Source: Dioscorea cayenensis subsp. rotundata
Taxonomy: Eukaryota > Streptophyta > Magnoliopsida > Dioscoreales > Dioscoreaceae
Assembly (NCBI RefSeq): GCF_009730915.1
Contig: NC_052490.1
Location: 31,186,625 to 31,250,624 of the forward strand
Direction of reading: 5' to 3'
Length of the DNA stretch: 64,000 nt
The notes below the pieces were generated by a model that was not told the DNA's origin, ran no database searches, and saw only the letters and a program-made list of their open reading frames with translations. Position numbers and translations under genes: made by a program. Position 1 is the first letter of the stretch. Each line of letters begins with the position of its first letter. Below, one piece after another: positions 47,516 to 57,461 of this stretch.

Positions 47516-48290
47516 AAATTATAATCAAAAGTTTCAGATAGATATCACACACTAATATTTATTTGATCAGATGCAGTAAAACACAAAAAACAACTGCAAT
47601 TGCAACTCTGGATTGGAAATAGGAAGGAGAATTAATGAATCCAAAGTTGATTTAGATTCATCTTCCCTTCCGTCTTTCAGTTGATCTCCTTTGAAGAAAG
47701 GACAAGCCATGCCATGATCATGATCATCAGTAACAGTACCACCCTTTAGAAGCCCTGCAAACATGTCTCCTGGATCATGATAAACCTTCGCCTCTTCAGC
47801 TCTCAATAACTAATCTACCTGCATTACTCATACATACATGCACTAGAATTGAGATACCATCAATTAAGATCAGTTGTCATTTTCTTAACTACTCTTGAGA
47901 GGGATATCTTGTCGAGAAATTGAACAACGATCTAAAGAGTAAATCAAAAATATTAACACACAAAAGACACGAGATTTAATGAGGTTCGGCAAAGTATATC
48001 TACTTCCTCCGGAGCGGAGCGGCTGTTGATTCTCTTATTAAAAAAATGAATTAGAGTTACATATTACATGAATATATATATAAATCTTACTCAGTATAAT
48101 TTACCAAAATATCTCTGTACCTTTCCGCGGGAGCCATATACAACAGGATATCATGCAGCAAGGAGACCACAACGTGGAAAAAGATAAAAGGAAAAGGTAC
48201 ATAGAAAGTGATATATGGGCTTATAGATTAATGCCTCCTTCAGAATAGCCACATCAGAGAACTCCACCCATTCTCCAGTTAGGATCAATT
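47516..48290 (-). pseudogene. Broken partial duplicate of the pathogen-related gene
   Basis: The minus strand carries sequence matching the last exon of the 43924-45071 gene (about 47815-47640: LRAEEAKVYHDPGDMFAGLL and the ACPFFKGDQLKDGRE C-terminus). It then has the adjoining intron (47816-47901) and, after a 237-bp insert, the end of exon 3 (about 48290-48240: GELG/WVEFSDVAIL-type). A stop falls just before LRAEE, an internal deletion removes the Ala-rich segment, and exons 1-2 and most of exon 3 are missing. It is a dead tandem duplicate. The region to its left is interrupted by the 47009-47515 MULE. Confidence 0.85.
47909..48145. mobile_element. 237-bp insert between 7-bp repeats, class unknown
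   Basis: The insert interrupts the pseudogene intron and is bounded by GGATATC at 47902-47908 and 48146-48152. It begins TTGTCGAGAAATTG and ends CATATACAACA, so the edges are short imperfect inverted TTGT/ACAA sequences, compatible with a small LTR-type (TG...CA) remnant or another element. It contains ACGAGATTTAATGAGGTTCGGC, a motif I associate with plant retroelement repeats. No coding sequence. Confidence 0.45.
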
Positions 48291-49036
48291 TGTTGAGCTA
48301 GGAGAATCAATCTGGGAGGCTCTGGAATACACAATGGTGGATGAAAGGAGTCTAGCAAAGTTTGTTGAGGATCTGAATGACAAAATTTTACAGTTTAGTA
48401 TGTTTTCCTGATCATATAAACATTGAAAATTCTAGGAGAAAATTGTCTGCATTTCTAGTGAATTGAAATTAAAACAAAATGTTTACTTTATTCATTGTTT
48501 TACATAACTGATCACAAATACAAAAAGGATTCTCAAAACATTGAAAATTTTTTCAATCCCTTTTGCTAAGTGATTTCTGATCATGACTTCTGATCTTTCA
48601 TTGTTGTTTGCCAATCCTATACTCAATTCCGATTTACAAACTCTAGATCTCCAGAGAAGTAGCGATGAAAAGGTGGTATTCTCTCGAAGCAGTGATGAGC
48701 AAACCCTAGATCTCAAGAGGAGTAACTTTGTCCCATTGGAGAGATGATCTTTCTCTCTATTTTATCCAGTTGGAGAAGATGCCCACGTGGACAAGCTGCT
48801 GATTGGGAAAGATGATTCATGAAGTGTTCTGCCACCTGGAGCATGTGACGTGGCTGAATGAGGCTGACTCTGTTTTTCCTGTCGCCACATCAGCATTAAG
48901 TCACTGGAATAGTGTGGTGACTACCCGGTGAAAATATTTTAAAAACTGGTGACAATTTTGATGCGTTTTTCAGTCGGGTGACCAAAGTGAAAGTTGACCA
49001 AAGTTCAGTGACCACTCAGAAAAATTATCCGAAAAG
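48291..49036. mobile_element. Mutator-like element end, partner end not found
   Basis: The minus strand from about 49032 reads GGATAATTTTTCTGAGTGGT and goes on with the GGTCAACTTTCACTTTGGTCACC and ACCGGGTAGTCACCACACTA-type blocks, then CAGTGACTTAATGCTGATGT, laid out like the 1506-3016 element's arm (a terminal AT stretch, then TTAATGC and ACGTGG motifs inward). I take this as one MULE terminus. No inverted partner was found to the left, so the element is truncated or its far end has diverged. The inner part has two similar AACTCTAGATCTC(C)AGAG/AAACCCTAGATCTCAAGAG blocks. Confidence 0.5.
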
Positions 49037-49144
49037 TTCTCTACATTACTAGTTCAGCAACCAATGAGCTCACAGCCCACTCTTACATTATACAGTCAAA
49101 AGATAACTTAAAAAGTAAAGCACACTACTAACCTTCTCATTGGT

Positions 49145-49316
49145 AACCATTGGATAGCCCAATGGTATGACATCAAAGTGTAAGGGGGAGGTCATGGGTT
49201 CAAATCTCTCCTCGATAAGATCGTTCTCATGACCGTACATGTATACTCGTATCATTCGAGTCTAAAGATCTTGCTTTATATTCATAAAAAGGACGACTTG
49301 TCGTCTATTATTCAAA
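49145..49316 (+). mobile_element. tRNA-derived SINE, 172 bp, 15-bp TSD
   Basis: It has an A-box-like TGGATAGCCCAATGGTATGA near 49151 and a B box GGTTCAAATCTC near 49198, the internal Pol III promoter layout of plant tRNA-derived SINEs. The end is TTATTCAAAA. It is bounded by the perfect 15-bp direct repeat AACCTTCTCATTGGT (49130-49144 and 49317-49331). Its 3' part includes GGACGACTTGTCGTC, a small hairpin. Confidence 0.9.
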
Positions 49317-50745
49317 AACCTTCTCATTGGTCAATCTTACTCCACTAACTGTGTTCTAATTGGTCCATAACCTTAAACTAGATACGATATTATATTACCA
49401 TTCAAAACATTATCAAAACACACAGCTTCTTCTCCTGAACTTCAGTGAACGAACCACTCCTCAGCTCCATGCTGCGAATCACGCGCCCATCCCCTTCCTG
49501 CATCCATGCCCGAGCGTAGAGTTCCACCATGCCTCCCATGACGAGCTGATGGCCGCGCAGCACCATGCTTCAATTACTGTGCCTGCTCAGTACCAACAAA
49601 GTTGAGACTCCTCTTCATTGTGGGATTGGACTTCTCAAGTAATGCTTAATTTTTAAGTGTTAGAAGTTTCATTTATCCAAGCAATAAATATCTAATCAAT
49701 TTTACAGATAAACACAATATGTGAAAATACTATATATAAAAAAAATAAAATTATTTCTTTGAAGCCAAATGGATCAACTAAACGCTCTAATTATGAGGTT
49801 TCCAGGCCCTTGGAGTAACACTGTAAAAGGCACTATTCACTCCTCAAGCGGTTTAAGCTTCTTTGAAGGTGTTCGGCGTATTGGGGATGTTTGAATAATA
49901 TAGCCTGTAATGATCTTTGCAGCAAACGTACAACATAAGAGTAAGTGGTCTACAGTACAGTTTCTTCAGCTGGGGAAAATTATTTGGATACCCACCACAA
50001 ATAATATATATATATATATATATATAAACTAAGCATGAAACTATATCTACTCTCTGAATCCCGTCTTTACCCAGTTCTGGGGTTTTATGCATTTATATTT
50101 AGGCAAACACAAGATGGTCAAAGTCATTTTTTTTTAATTATTTATTTATTTATTACAAGTGACAAGTCATATTAATCTCTTGTGCATGATTCTGGCACCT
50201 TGCTATTGAGCTACACCAATATTAATAGTGGTTTTTTTCATTTTTTTTTTTGTAAGTGTGAACTCTAATCCAGGGATATATACTCAAATAAGAAAAAAAA
50301 AATATAAGATAGTAGAAAACACAAGTATTTTAATACCATTTGGAAGGTATATATTAAAAAATATTACAAATAATTGTATTATATATAAGTGTGACTAATA
50401 ACCTCTTGATTTATTGTTATTGAATAATTTATTTAGAGTGTTTGAGTTCTTATTTAGAAGAATAAATTGAACTTTCTCAAGTGTAGGTATTAATAAAAAA
50501 CTTACATATATATATATGTGTGTGTGTGTGTTTGTTTTCCCTCATGCACTATGTTAGTTGTACATAAATTCTAATATATGTTCATAAATTATATTTCTTA
50601 CGTGTCTTTGGGTAAAATTAGTTGGGTATTAGTTAGGCACGAATTTTATGTGTAGTACCGATTGATGTCCTGCTGCAACTGGAAGAAAAGTATGCAATTG
50701 GATTTCACATGTGATCTCCGTGTGTTTGTGCAACCATAAAAGTTA

Positions 50746-50990
50746 TTCCATCCGTTCTTTTTTATCTGTCGTGTTAACCGAATCTTACATACCAATAAAT
50801 TTAGTTATTTCATAAATTTTTATAAAAAATTTATTATCTTTTAAAAATTATTCCTAATTTATATCTTCACATTTTTTATATTTAATTTTAAAAAAATAAT
50901 TGAATAGAGTGTTAAGGTAATTTTGGAAAAAAATAATAAATGTTTCTTGATGTTAGAAAATAGCAGATAAAAGGTGTATAAACTTTTTGT
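50746..50990 (+). mobile_element. Stowaway-like MITE, sister of the 27-kb copy
   Basis: It begins TTCCATCCGTTCTTTTTTAT and matches, in the opposite orientation, the fragment ending at 27250 over about 200 bp. The right side (AGCAGATAAAAGG) is a degraded inverse of the left (CTTTTTTATCTGTCG). The target TA is not clear because of decay. Confidence 0.6.
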
Positions 50991-50992
50991 TT

Positions 50993-51070
50993 ATTCTCAG
51001 ATACACATGAGAGTCTACCTTAAAAAAAAAAATTCTCAGATACACATGAGAGCCTACCTTAAAAAAAATT
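50993..51070. repeat. Tandem duplication, period 39 bp
   Basis: Two copies of ATTCTCAGATACACATGAGA plus GTCTACCTTAAAAAAA, differing at one base outside the A tract. TCTCAGATACACATGAGA itself is an imperfect palindrome. Confidence 0.9.
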
Positions 51071-51354
51071 TTGGGTCTAGCCCAAATCTAGTAATGGGTT
51101 TGGGGTGACCCTTTTTCTTTTTCGAAAGACACAACATTATATACATCGGAATTTGTACAAGGGTTGTGAATTAATCGTACAGTTCACACACCCTCAGCTG
51201 TAAATGAAAAATTTGGGCTACTAGTTCATACTCACAACCGGTGTATCGCTAAATTATGAGCTTTTTGATATGATGGAAAATTTTATAAAAGTGTCAAACA
51301 TCAAAAATGAATGAAAGAGACGATTGAGCAAACATCAATCAATGATAAATTAAG

Positions 51355-51762
51355 GATCAAATATCAAAATGGTCCATCTATTCAGTGTTTTTCACCATTT
51401 TAATCTCTCTAATATAAAATCCACCTTTTTGATCTTCGTATTTACACATTTATGTCCTTTTAGTCCCTCTAATTGACGGATCTATCCTTTTGATCCTTTC
51501 AAAAAGTTTTTATAATTGACGGATCTATTTTTTTTGGTCTTTCGAGCTAATAAATTTGAGAGACAAAAAAAGATGAAAAATGTGCAAATACGAGAATCAA
51601 AAAGACGGATTTTATATCAGAAGGATTAAGACAGAAAATACAAAATAGAGGGATTATTTTGATATATGCAAATATGAGAACTAAAAAGACGAATTTTATA
51701 TTAGAGGGACTAAGGCAAAAAATACAAAATAAAAAGACTATTTTGATATTTACACCTAAATA
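51355..51762. mobile_element. Foldback (MULE-like) element with doubled right end
   Basis: The left arm starts AGGATCAAATATCAAAATGG and reads on to TTTTGATCTTCGTATTTACAC. On the minus strand the right edge reads GGTGTAAATATCAAAATAGT, passes through CCTCTAATATAAAATTCGTC, and then the same unit recurs (ATATCAAAATAATCCCTCTA ... CCTTCTGATATAAAATCC) before the arm's inner part. So the right arm carries two tandem terminal units against one on the left. No clear target duplication. Confidence 0.65.
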
Positions 51763-52989
51763 AAAAAAAAAAAAACTGAGTGATTTAGTTTTTATAAATG
51801 ACTTTTCTCTGCGTATGGTTGGCTGAAATTTGTTGGTACTTGGGTGTTATAATCAATGAATGCACATGAGCCAACTTTGTTATAAACAACCAAACAAGAA
51901 AGAGTTGGGATGGCTTGTGAAAAGGACGTGCAAGCTTGGAATACGGGTCATCCAATCTCTCCATTTTATTTATATTTAATGCTCGGCTTATTAGGAAAAC
52001 TTTATACGGGATGTCAAGAGAGTTTTCATTTCACTTGATCTGAATATTACTTTTTTTTTTTTTCATTTTAAATTTTTTTAATTATTTTTAATTTTTTATT
52101 CTCTTATACGCCATAATTTTCATTTTCATTTTATCTTTATAAACTTGTTTTTATTTTATTTTATATTTTTTTTAGATAGGGTGACAAACACCAACTGTTG
52201 GTACTTGTATTTATTTTTTATTTTTAATAAAAAATTTATAATATAAAATATTTTCTTTTAAATGTTAATATCATTTAAATCCATTGTTTTAAATTATATA
52301 TATTTTAAAAATTATTTGTTTTATTCCAATGTTGTATTTTTTTTTTATAAAAAATAACATACTTTAGTATTTATATATAAAAACGTACACAACCACACTA
52401 AAACAACTTTGTTTTGTAAATTTTTGTAGAAACAACGTGATTCACATTGTTTTACGTTACATTGTATAAAAATAAAAAATTAAAATAAAATAAAAACAAG
52501 TTTATCACGTGATTCATATGTTTCGACATTACTTTGTGAAAAAAGAAAAAAGTGTTCATATATTAAATTATGCCCGTATATTATTCCCAATTACCGCATA
52601 TTAGACTTGTTAATTGGACAAACATTACTCTAATTTTGTTCCTCTCTTGTGATATTATATGGTAAACAATTGACCCACTCTATTTTTTTTTTTAAAAAAT
52701 CAATATAAATGGATGAATTTCCAAACAACAATTTTCTTAGAAAATCTCTTCTTTATTGATGTTGCATTGAATAAAATTTTCAACTACAAATTTCTAAAGT
52801 CATATTTATTTACAAATTTTTATAATTAAAAATTTAATTTAAAATTTTATATAGATAAAAAAAAAAAAATCAAATCATCTCTCATATAGTCACCTCATAT
52901 ATTTTGTTTATTAAAAAATAAAAAAAAAAACAAATCAAATATTATTTCATCAATTATCAAAAAATAAATTTTATAGTATACGTCAATTT

Positions 52990-53018
52990 CTTTTTATATA
53001 TATATATATATATATAAA
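52990..53018 (+). promoter_or_regulatory. TATA run upstream of the enoyl-CoA isomerase gene
   Basis: A (TA)n tract ends TATATAAAAG at about 53010-53019. Placed 25-35 bp before a start site, it would put transcription initiation at about 53040-53050, after the ATGs at 53024 and 53036 but before the family-conserved ATG at 53075. Confidence 0.5.
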
Positions 53019-53074
53019 AGACAATGTATAACCTGATGGCCAAATCAGATCCGTTCATCAGCGACGACCAAACG

Positions 53075-53818
53075 ATGTGCAGTCTAGAGAAGCGCGGTCC
53101 GATCTTCGTCCTAACCCTAACCGGCGACGGCGATCACCGCCTCGGCCCCGACGTCATCGCCGCGATCCGCGTCGCCCTCGCCACCGCCCGCAAGGAGGCC
53201 CTCTCCACTCCCGACGGCGCAGCTCTCGTCACCACCGCCCAGGGCCGCTTCTTCTCCAACGGCTTCGACCTCGGCTGGGCCAACGCTGCGGGCTCTCCCT
53301 CCGCCGCCCGCGCTCGGCTCGAATCCATGGTCTCGCTTTTCGCCCCCGTTGTCGCCGATCTCCTGACCCTGCCGATGCCCACCATCGCGGCCATCACCGG
53401 CCACGCCGCCGCAGCGGGGTTTGCGCTGGCGATGAGTCACGATCATGTGCTGATGCGCGAGGATCGAGGGGTCGTGTACATGAGCGAGATGGATCTAGGG
53501 TTGCCGTTCCCGGAGTACTTCATGGTGCTGATGAGGTCGAAGATTGTGGATCCGAGGACGCTGAGAGATGTGGCGCTGGGGGCGATGAAGATCGGGGGAA
53601 AAGAGGCGAAAGAAAGGGGGATCGTTGATCGGGTGTACCCGGGACCGGAGGAGACGTTGGAGGCGGCGATGAAGCTCGGGGAGCAGCTCGCCGGTAGGGG
53701 ATGGGTCGGAACCGTCTACGCGGAGACGAGGAGGGCGGCGTTCCCGGAGCTCTGTAAGGCGGTGGTGGGTGTGGATGATGAAGAGAAGGAGAAGGTCATA
53801 GCCGCCTCGAAGCTCTGA
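53075..53818 (+). CDS. ECI: Peroxisomal enoyl-CoA delta isomerase (crotonase family)
   Basis: An intronless gene of 247 residues from the ATG at 53075 (MCSLEKRGPIFVLTLTGDG), which matches the plant ECI start as I recall it. In-frame ATGs at 53024 and 53036 would add 17 or 13 residues, but the TATA run lies too close to them. The crotonase fold shows the oxyanion-hole motifs SNGFDLGW and GHAAAAGFALAMSHD, and the likely catalytic Glu sits in YMSEMDLGLPFP. Position and context match delta3,delta2-enoyl-CoA isomerases, which move double bonds during peroxisomal beta-oxidation of unsaturated fatty acids. Related Arabidopsis IBR10 acts on indole-3-butyric acid, and I cannot exclude that role. The C-terminus AASKL is a canonical PTS1 peroxisome signal. 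The 5' two thirds are strongly GC-rich, as in many monocot genes, which creates false ORFs in other frames. Confidence 0.93.
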   Translation: MCSLEKRGPIFVLTLTGDGDHRLGPDVIAAIRVALATARKEALSTPDGAALVTTAQGRFFSNGFDLGWANAAGSPSAARARLESMVSLFAPVVADLLTLPMPTIAAITGHAAAAGFALAMSHDHVLMREDRGVVYMSEMDLGLPFPEYFMVLMRSKIVDPRTLRDVALGAMKIGGKEAKERGIVDRVYPGPEETLEAAMKLGEQLAGRGWVGTVYAETRRAAFPELCKAVVGVDDEEKEKVIAASKL

Positions 53819-54015
53819 TTGGATGTACAACGTGGCGACTTGTGATTGGCTAATCGTACTTTTTTTTTTAAATTTTTTTTTTTTACATACTCTAGAGGAA
53901 CTACGATGAGAGAACTGAGAATCATATATGGTAAAAAAAAGGGTGGAGTTTCCATTTATCTTGAATTAAAATAAATATGAAATATGTTTAATATTATTCA
54001 TATGGAATTTAATTT

Positions 54016-57000
54016 AATTTTTTTTTTGATAAGGTGGATAAACCACAATTTATTAAAATCAAAAGAGAAGTACATAACTGGAAAAACAAACCAAGAAGAC
54101 TACAGAGTAAAGTAGTCAGCGGCAAAAAAATGCCGAACAAAGTCCAAAGCAACAGCAAGAAAACAAAGTCACTAGAAGTGGAAGGAACCAAAAGAAGGAA
54201 CAACTCAAGGGAAAAGAACACCCCGGAAGCAACCCAAGAACATTAGAGATCTGCGATCTCTTCCCTCCCTGGACTCAAGAAACTCAGGACTCCTCTTGAT
54301 CGTATGAGAAGACTCTTCCGAGGGCTTTTGCCTTTTCCTTTCGGGGAGTCGTAGAAACCCAATTTAAAAACATATGAGAAACTTTAATGATCACAGATAA
54401 ACAATTAATAAAACAATCATAAAAAATTCTCCTATTACGCTCGAGCCAAATATTCCAAATTAAGGCCCTAGATAAGGTATCCCAGGTTATCTTGTTGTCC
54501 CCACTGAGCTTGCTCCGCCATCGACCCAACAAGTCAATTAGGAATGACGGGAGGTCGATTAGAGCAAAAATCTACCTAAAGTGTTCCCAAATTTGAACTG
54601 CAAAAGGGCAGTGAATAAAAAGATGCTCCGTAGTTTCAATGTCTGTAAAGCAGAGCATGCAAGTAGCAGTAGGGAGTTTATTACATTTTCGCTTTGCGGA
54701 TTATCGAGGGTAAGAATTTTTGTTATCCCAAGCTAGCCAAGTAAATGCTGCACCTTTCTCGGGCAAAACCCCTTCCAAATGATTTTGGACATATTACTTC
54801 TTACGCCTCCATCAATAAAAAAAAGATAGAAGGACTTGACCGAAAAAGTACCATTCGTAGTACGATTCCAACTTTTACGGTCCTTAGAATAACCAACGAG
54901 ATTGATTAAAAGATTATCAATGTAAGGATCGATCTCCCTCAACAAATTCATGAGGGTAGGTGCTAAGGCATTCACAGTCCCCTCAGGAGTTGCAGATACA
55001 GCAAAAACATCTGGCCACAAATCAATTGGGGCTCGTCCTCCCAACCAGCTATCTAGCCAGAAGAGAGTGGACTTACCATCATGAATAATGTGAGTCAAAC
55101 ATTTCCTAAAGGCTGGTAGGCAGTTTAAGATACCTCCCCAAAAGTAAGATTTAGGTTTAGACTGAATATTGAAGAGGTTCCAGTGTTGGTGATGCTGGTA
55201 GAAGTATGTGAATTTAGTCACATTCGCACCACACCAATTTGAATCAGTAATTATCTTCCACCACCACTTACCCAGTAAGGCTAGATTAAATTCCGTGATG
55301 TTTAGCACACCCCAACCTCCAAATTCGCGAGGTCTACAAATACGTTTCCAATTGACCAGTCTACATCCGGCTTTGTCAATATCAGGTCCCTTCCACAAGA
55401 AGTCACGGCGAATACGATCAATAGCTTTAACTACCCAAGCGGGAAGTTTGTAAATGGACATCCAATAAGTGGGAATGGAGGTGAGAACAGTGTTCAATAG
55501 AGTAAGTCTACCTCCGAGGGACAACATCCTAGAGTTCCAAGAAAACAATCTTGAACGAATCCTAGAGATAAGGCATTCCCGATCCCCGGCGATTGGGGCG
55601 CTGCACGAGATTGGGATACCCAGGTAGGTCAGAGGAAGTAATCTTGCAGAACAGTTTAAGGTGCTCGAGAGTGACTGGTCCGGAAGAAGTCCAATTTGAG
55701 TTGAAAAAAGGCAAGTTTTGTGGAAATTAATAGAAAGCCCAGACATTCCTTCAAACAAATAGAGAATGAGTTTTATGATTCGCAGGTCTTCCACCCCTCC
55801 AGCAGTTAAGATAATTAAATCATCAGCATATTGAAGGTGACAAATTTTACCCAAGACGCCAAGGGGAACTCCATAAAGTATACCCGATGAGAGGGCATTG
55901 GAGAACATTGTACTTAGGACATCGACTACCAGAACAAACAATAGAGGTGAGAGGGGATCCCCTTGCCTAAGACCTCTTTAGTATCTAACATAGCCATTCT
56001 CGGAGCCATTAACCAGAATAAAGGCTTTGGAGGAAAATAACAAGCTTTGAATCCAACCAATCCATCGAACTCCAAAACCCATGGCTTTGAGAAGATCCAA
56101 AAGGAAGTCCCAATCCACCATATCGAAAGCTTTAGCAAAGTCCACTTTAAGAATATTGCCAGGTAGCTTCTTGAAGGCTAAAAATAGTCTCCCCAGCTGC
56201 TACAATATTATCCAAAATGCATCTACCTGCAATGAAGGCGGATTGTGTTGACTCAATAAGAGAATAAATAACTTTGCTAAGTCTGGTGGCCAAAATTTTC
56301 GAGATGATTTTGAGAGAAGAGTTGATGAGGCTAATAGGGCGAAAGTCAGTTGCAAATTCTGGGGACTTGACCTTAGGGATCAGAACAATGTTCGCCCAAT
56401 TGATACGTTCCAGATTAGCAAAGCCATTAAAAAAATCTTGACAGAGAGCAGTCAAATCATTTTTAATTATAGGCCAGGACTTTTGGAAAAAGAAAATAGG
56501 AAAACCGTCTGGCCCAGGGGCCTTATCGGCTACAAGCTCAAAGGTAGCTCTCTTAATTTCGTCTTGAGTGAATGGGGCCTGTAACGCTGTAAGATCAATC
56601 ATATCCTTATTTAAAAGCAGCCTATCCCAATCAAAATGGAAACGTGAGTGGCTTTTAGTGCCAAATTGGGGACGGAATAAGGAAGTGAAGATTTTCCCAA
56701 TGTCTCTAGTTTCATTATAAGTGGAATGATTGTGAACAATATGGGAGATGAAATTTCGGTTATGCCGACCGTTTGCCACAGCGTGAAAGAATTTGGTATT
56801 GGAATCCCCTTCCTTGAGCCAAGTTATGCGTGAACGTTGGCGCCAGTACACTTCTTCTTGGGCCAGAGAATTGCTAAGGGTTTGCCTCAACTCAGAAACT
56901 TTGCTAAGCTCAGCCTCAGAGAGGCTATGAAAATCCTTGATCTCTTCTAAGTTTTCAATTTCATGAAGAATGTTAAGCTTATGTAGCTTGATGGAGCCAA

Positions 57001-57449
57001 AAGTTGATTTAGCCCACTCACGAAGCTTGGAACGCGTAAAAGCGAGTTTTTTAGTGAGAATGAAAGCCCCACAACCATGTGGGCTCAACTCCTCCCACCA
57101 AAATTGAATGAGTTCAGTAAAACCATCAACAGAGCACTAGACTCGATCAAATCTAAAATGGTGTTGTTTAATGGTGTGGTGTCTAGTTGAAAGCTTGATG
57201 GGAGTATGATCAGAACCAAATCTGGGGAGACATAACTGGTTAATCATCGGGTAATGGCTTAACCAGTCTTGATTAACAAGAAAGCGATCAAGTCTCACAC
57301 ACGTAGGGTTGACCTGTCCATTAGTCCAGGTGAAAAGCCTACCCGAAGCAGGTGGTTCCGAAAGATTTAAATCACGTTTAAGATATTGGGCTTGTGAGAT
57401 ATCATCTTTGTTAGGGATGCCTTTATTCTTGTCTGAGGTAGAGAAAATG
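54016..57449 (-). mobile_element. 5'-truncated L1-type LINE with 12-bp TSD
   Basis: It is bounded by a perfect GGAATTTAATTT direct repeat (54004-54015 and 57450-57461), with the oligo-T end at 54016-54030 (poly-A on the element's strand). On the minus strand it holds the end of an L1 endonuclease (FTWTNGQVNPTCVRLDRFLV, GSDHTPIKL), then ORF2 reverse transcriptase with WLKEGDSNTKFFHAVANGR, DKAPGPDGFP, DFRPISLINSSLKIISK, RGLRQGDPLSPLLF and the catalytic QYADDLIIL. Next are the PLTYLGIPI...RLFSWNSRMLSLGGRLTLL region, a zinc-finger C-terminus and IWNIWLERNRRIF. At least four breaks interrupt ORF2: in-frame stops near 57136 and 55979, and frameshifts near 56160 and 54735. ORF1 and most of the endonuclease are missing, so it is dead on arrival. 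The 3' UTR ends AATAAATTGTGGTTTATCCA, shared with other LINE tails here. Confidence 0.95.
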
Positions 57450-57461
57450 GGAATTTAATTT

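Larger units (their letters stand above)
49332..53023. other. Intergenic with several short repeats
   Basis: No gene supported. A GC-richer island at 49435-49610 has an open frame (about 55 residues, His-rich) that I do not recognise and that lacks gene context. The rest is AT-rich: a TA/TG run near 50500-50530, a Stowaway-like element, a 39-bp tandem duplication, a foldback element and A/T-rich sequence up to the enoyl-CoA isomerase gene. Confidence 0.5.

Noticed and set aside
49360-49605. His-rich open frame in a GC-richer island
   Set aside because: About 55 informative residues, no domain, AT-rich flanks and no promoter or splice context, so it is probably a repeat or gene fragment. Mentioned only in the intergenic entry.
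53077-53628. Arg/His-rich 183-residue frame overlapping the enoyl-CoA isomerase
   Set aside because: A frame-shifted shadow of the GC-rich crotonase coding sequence.
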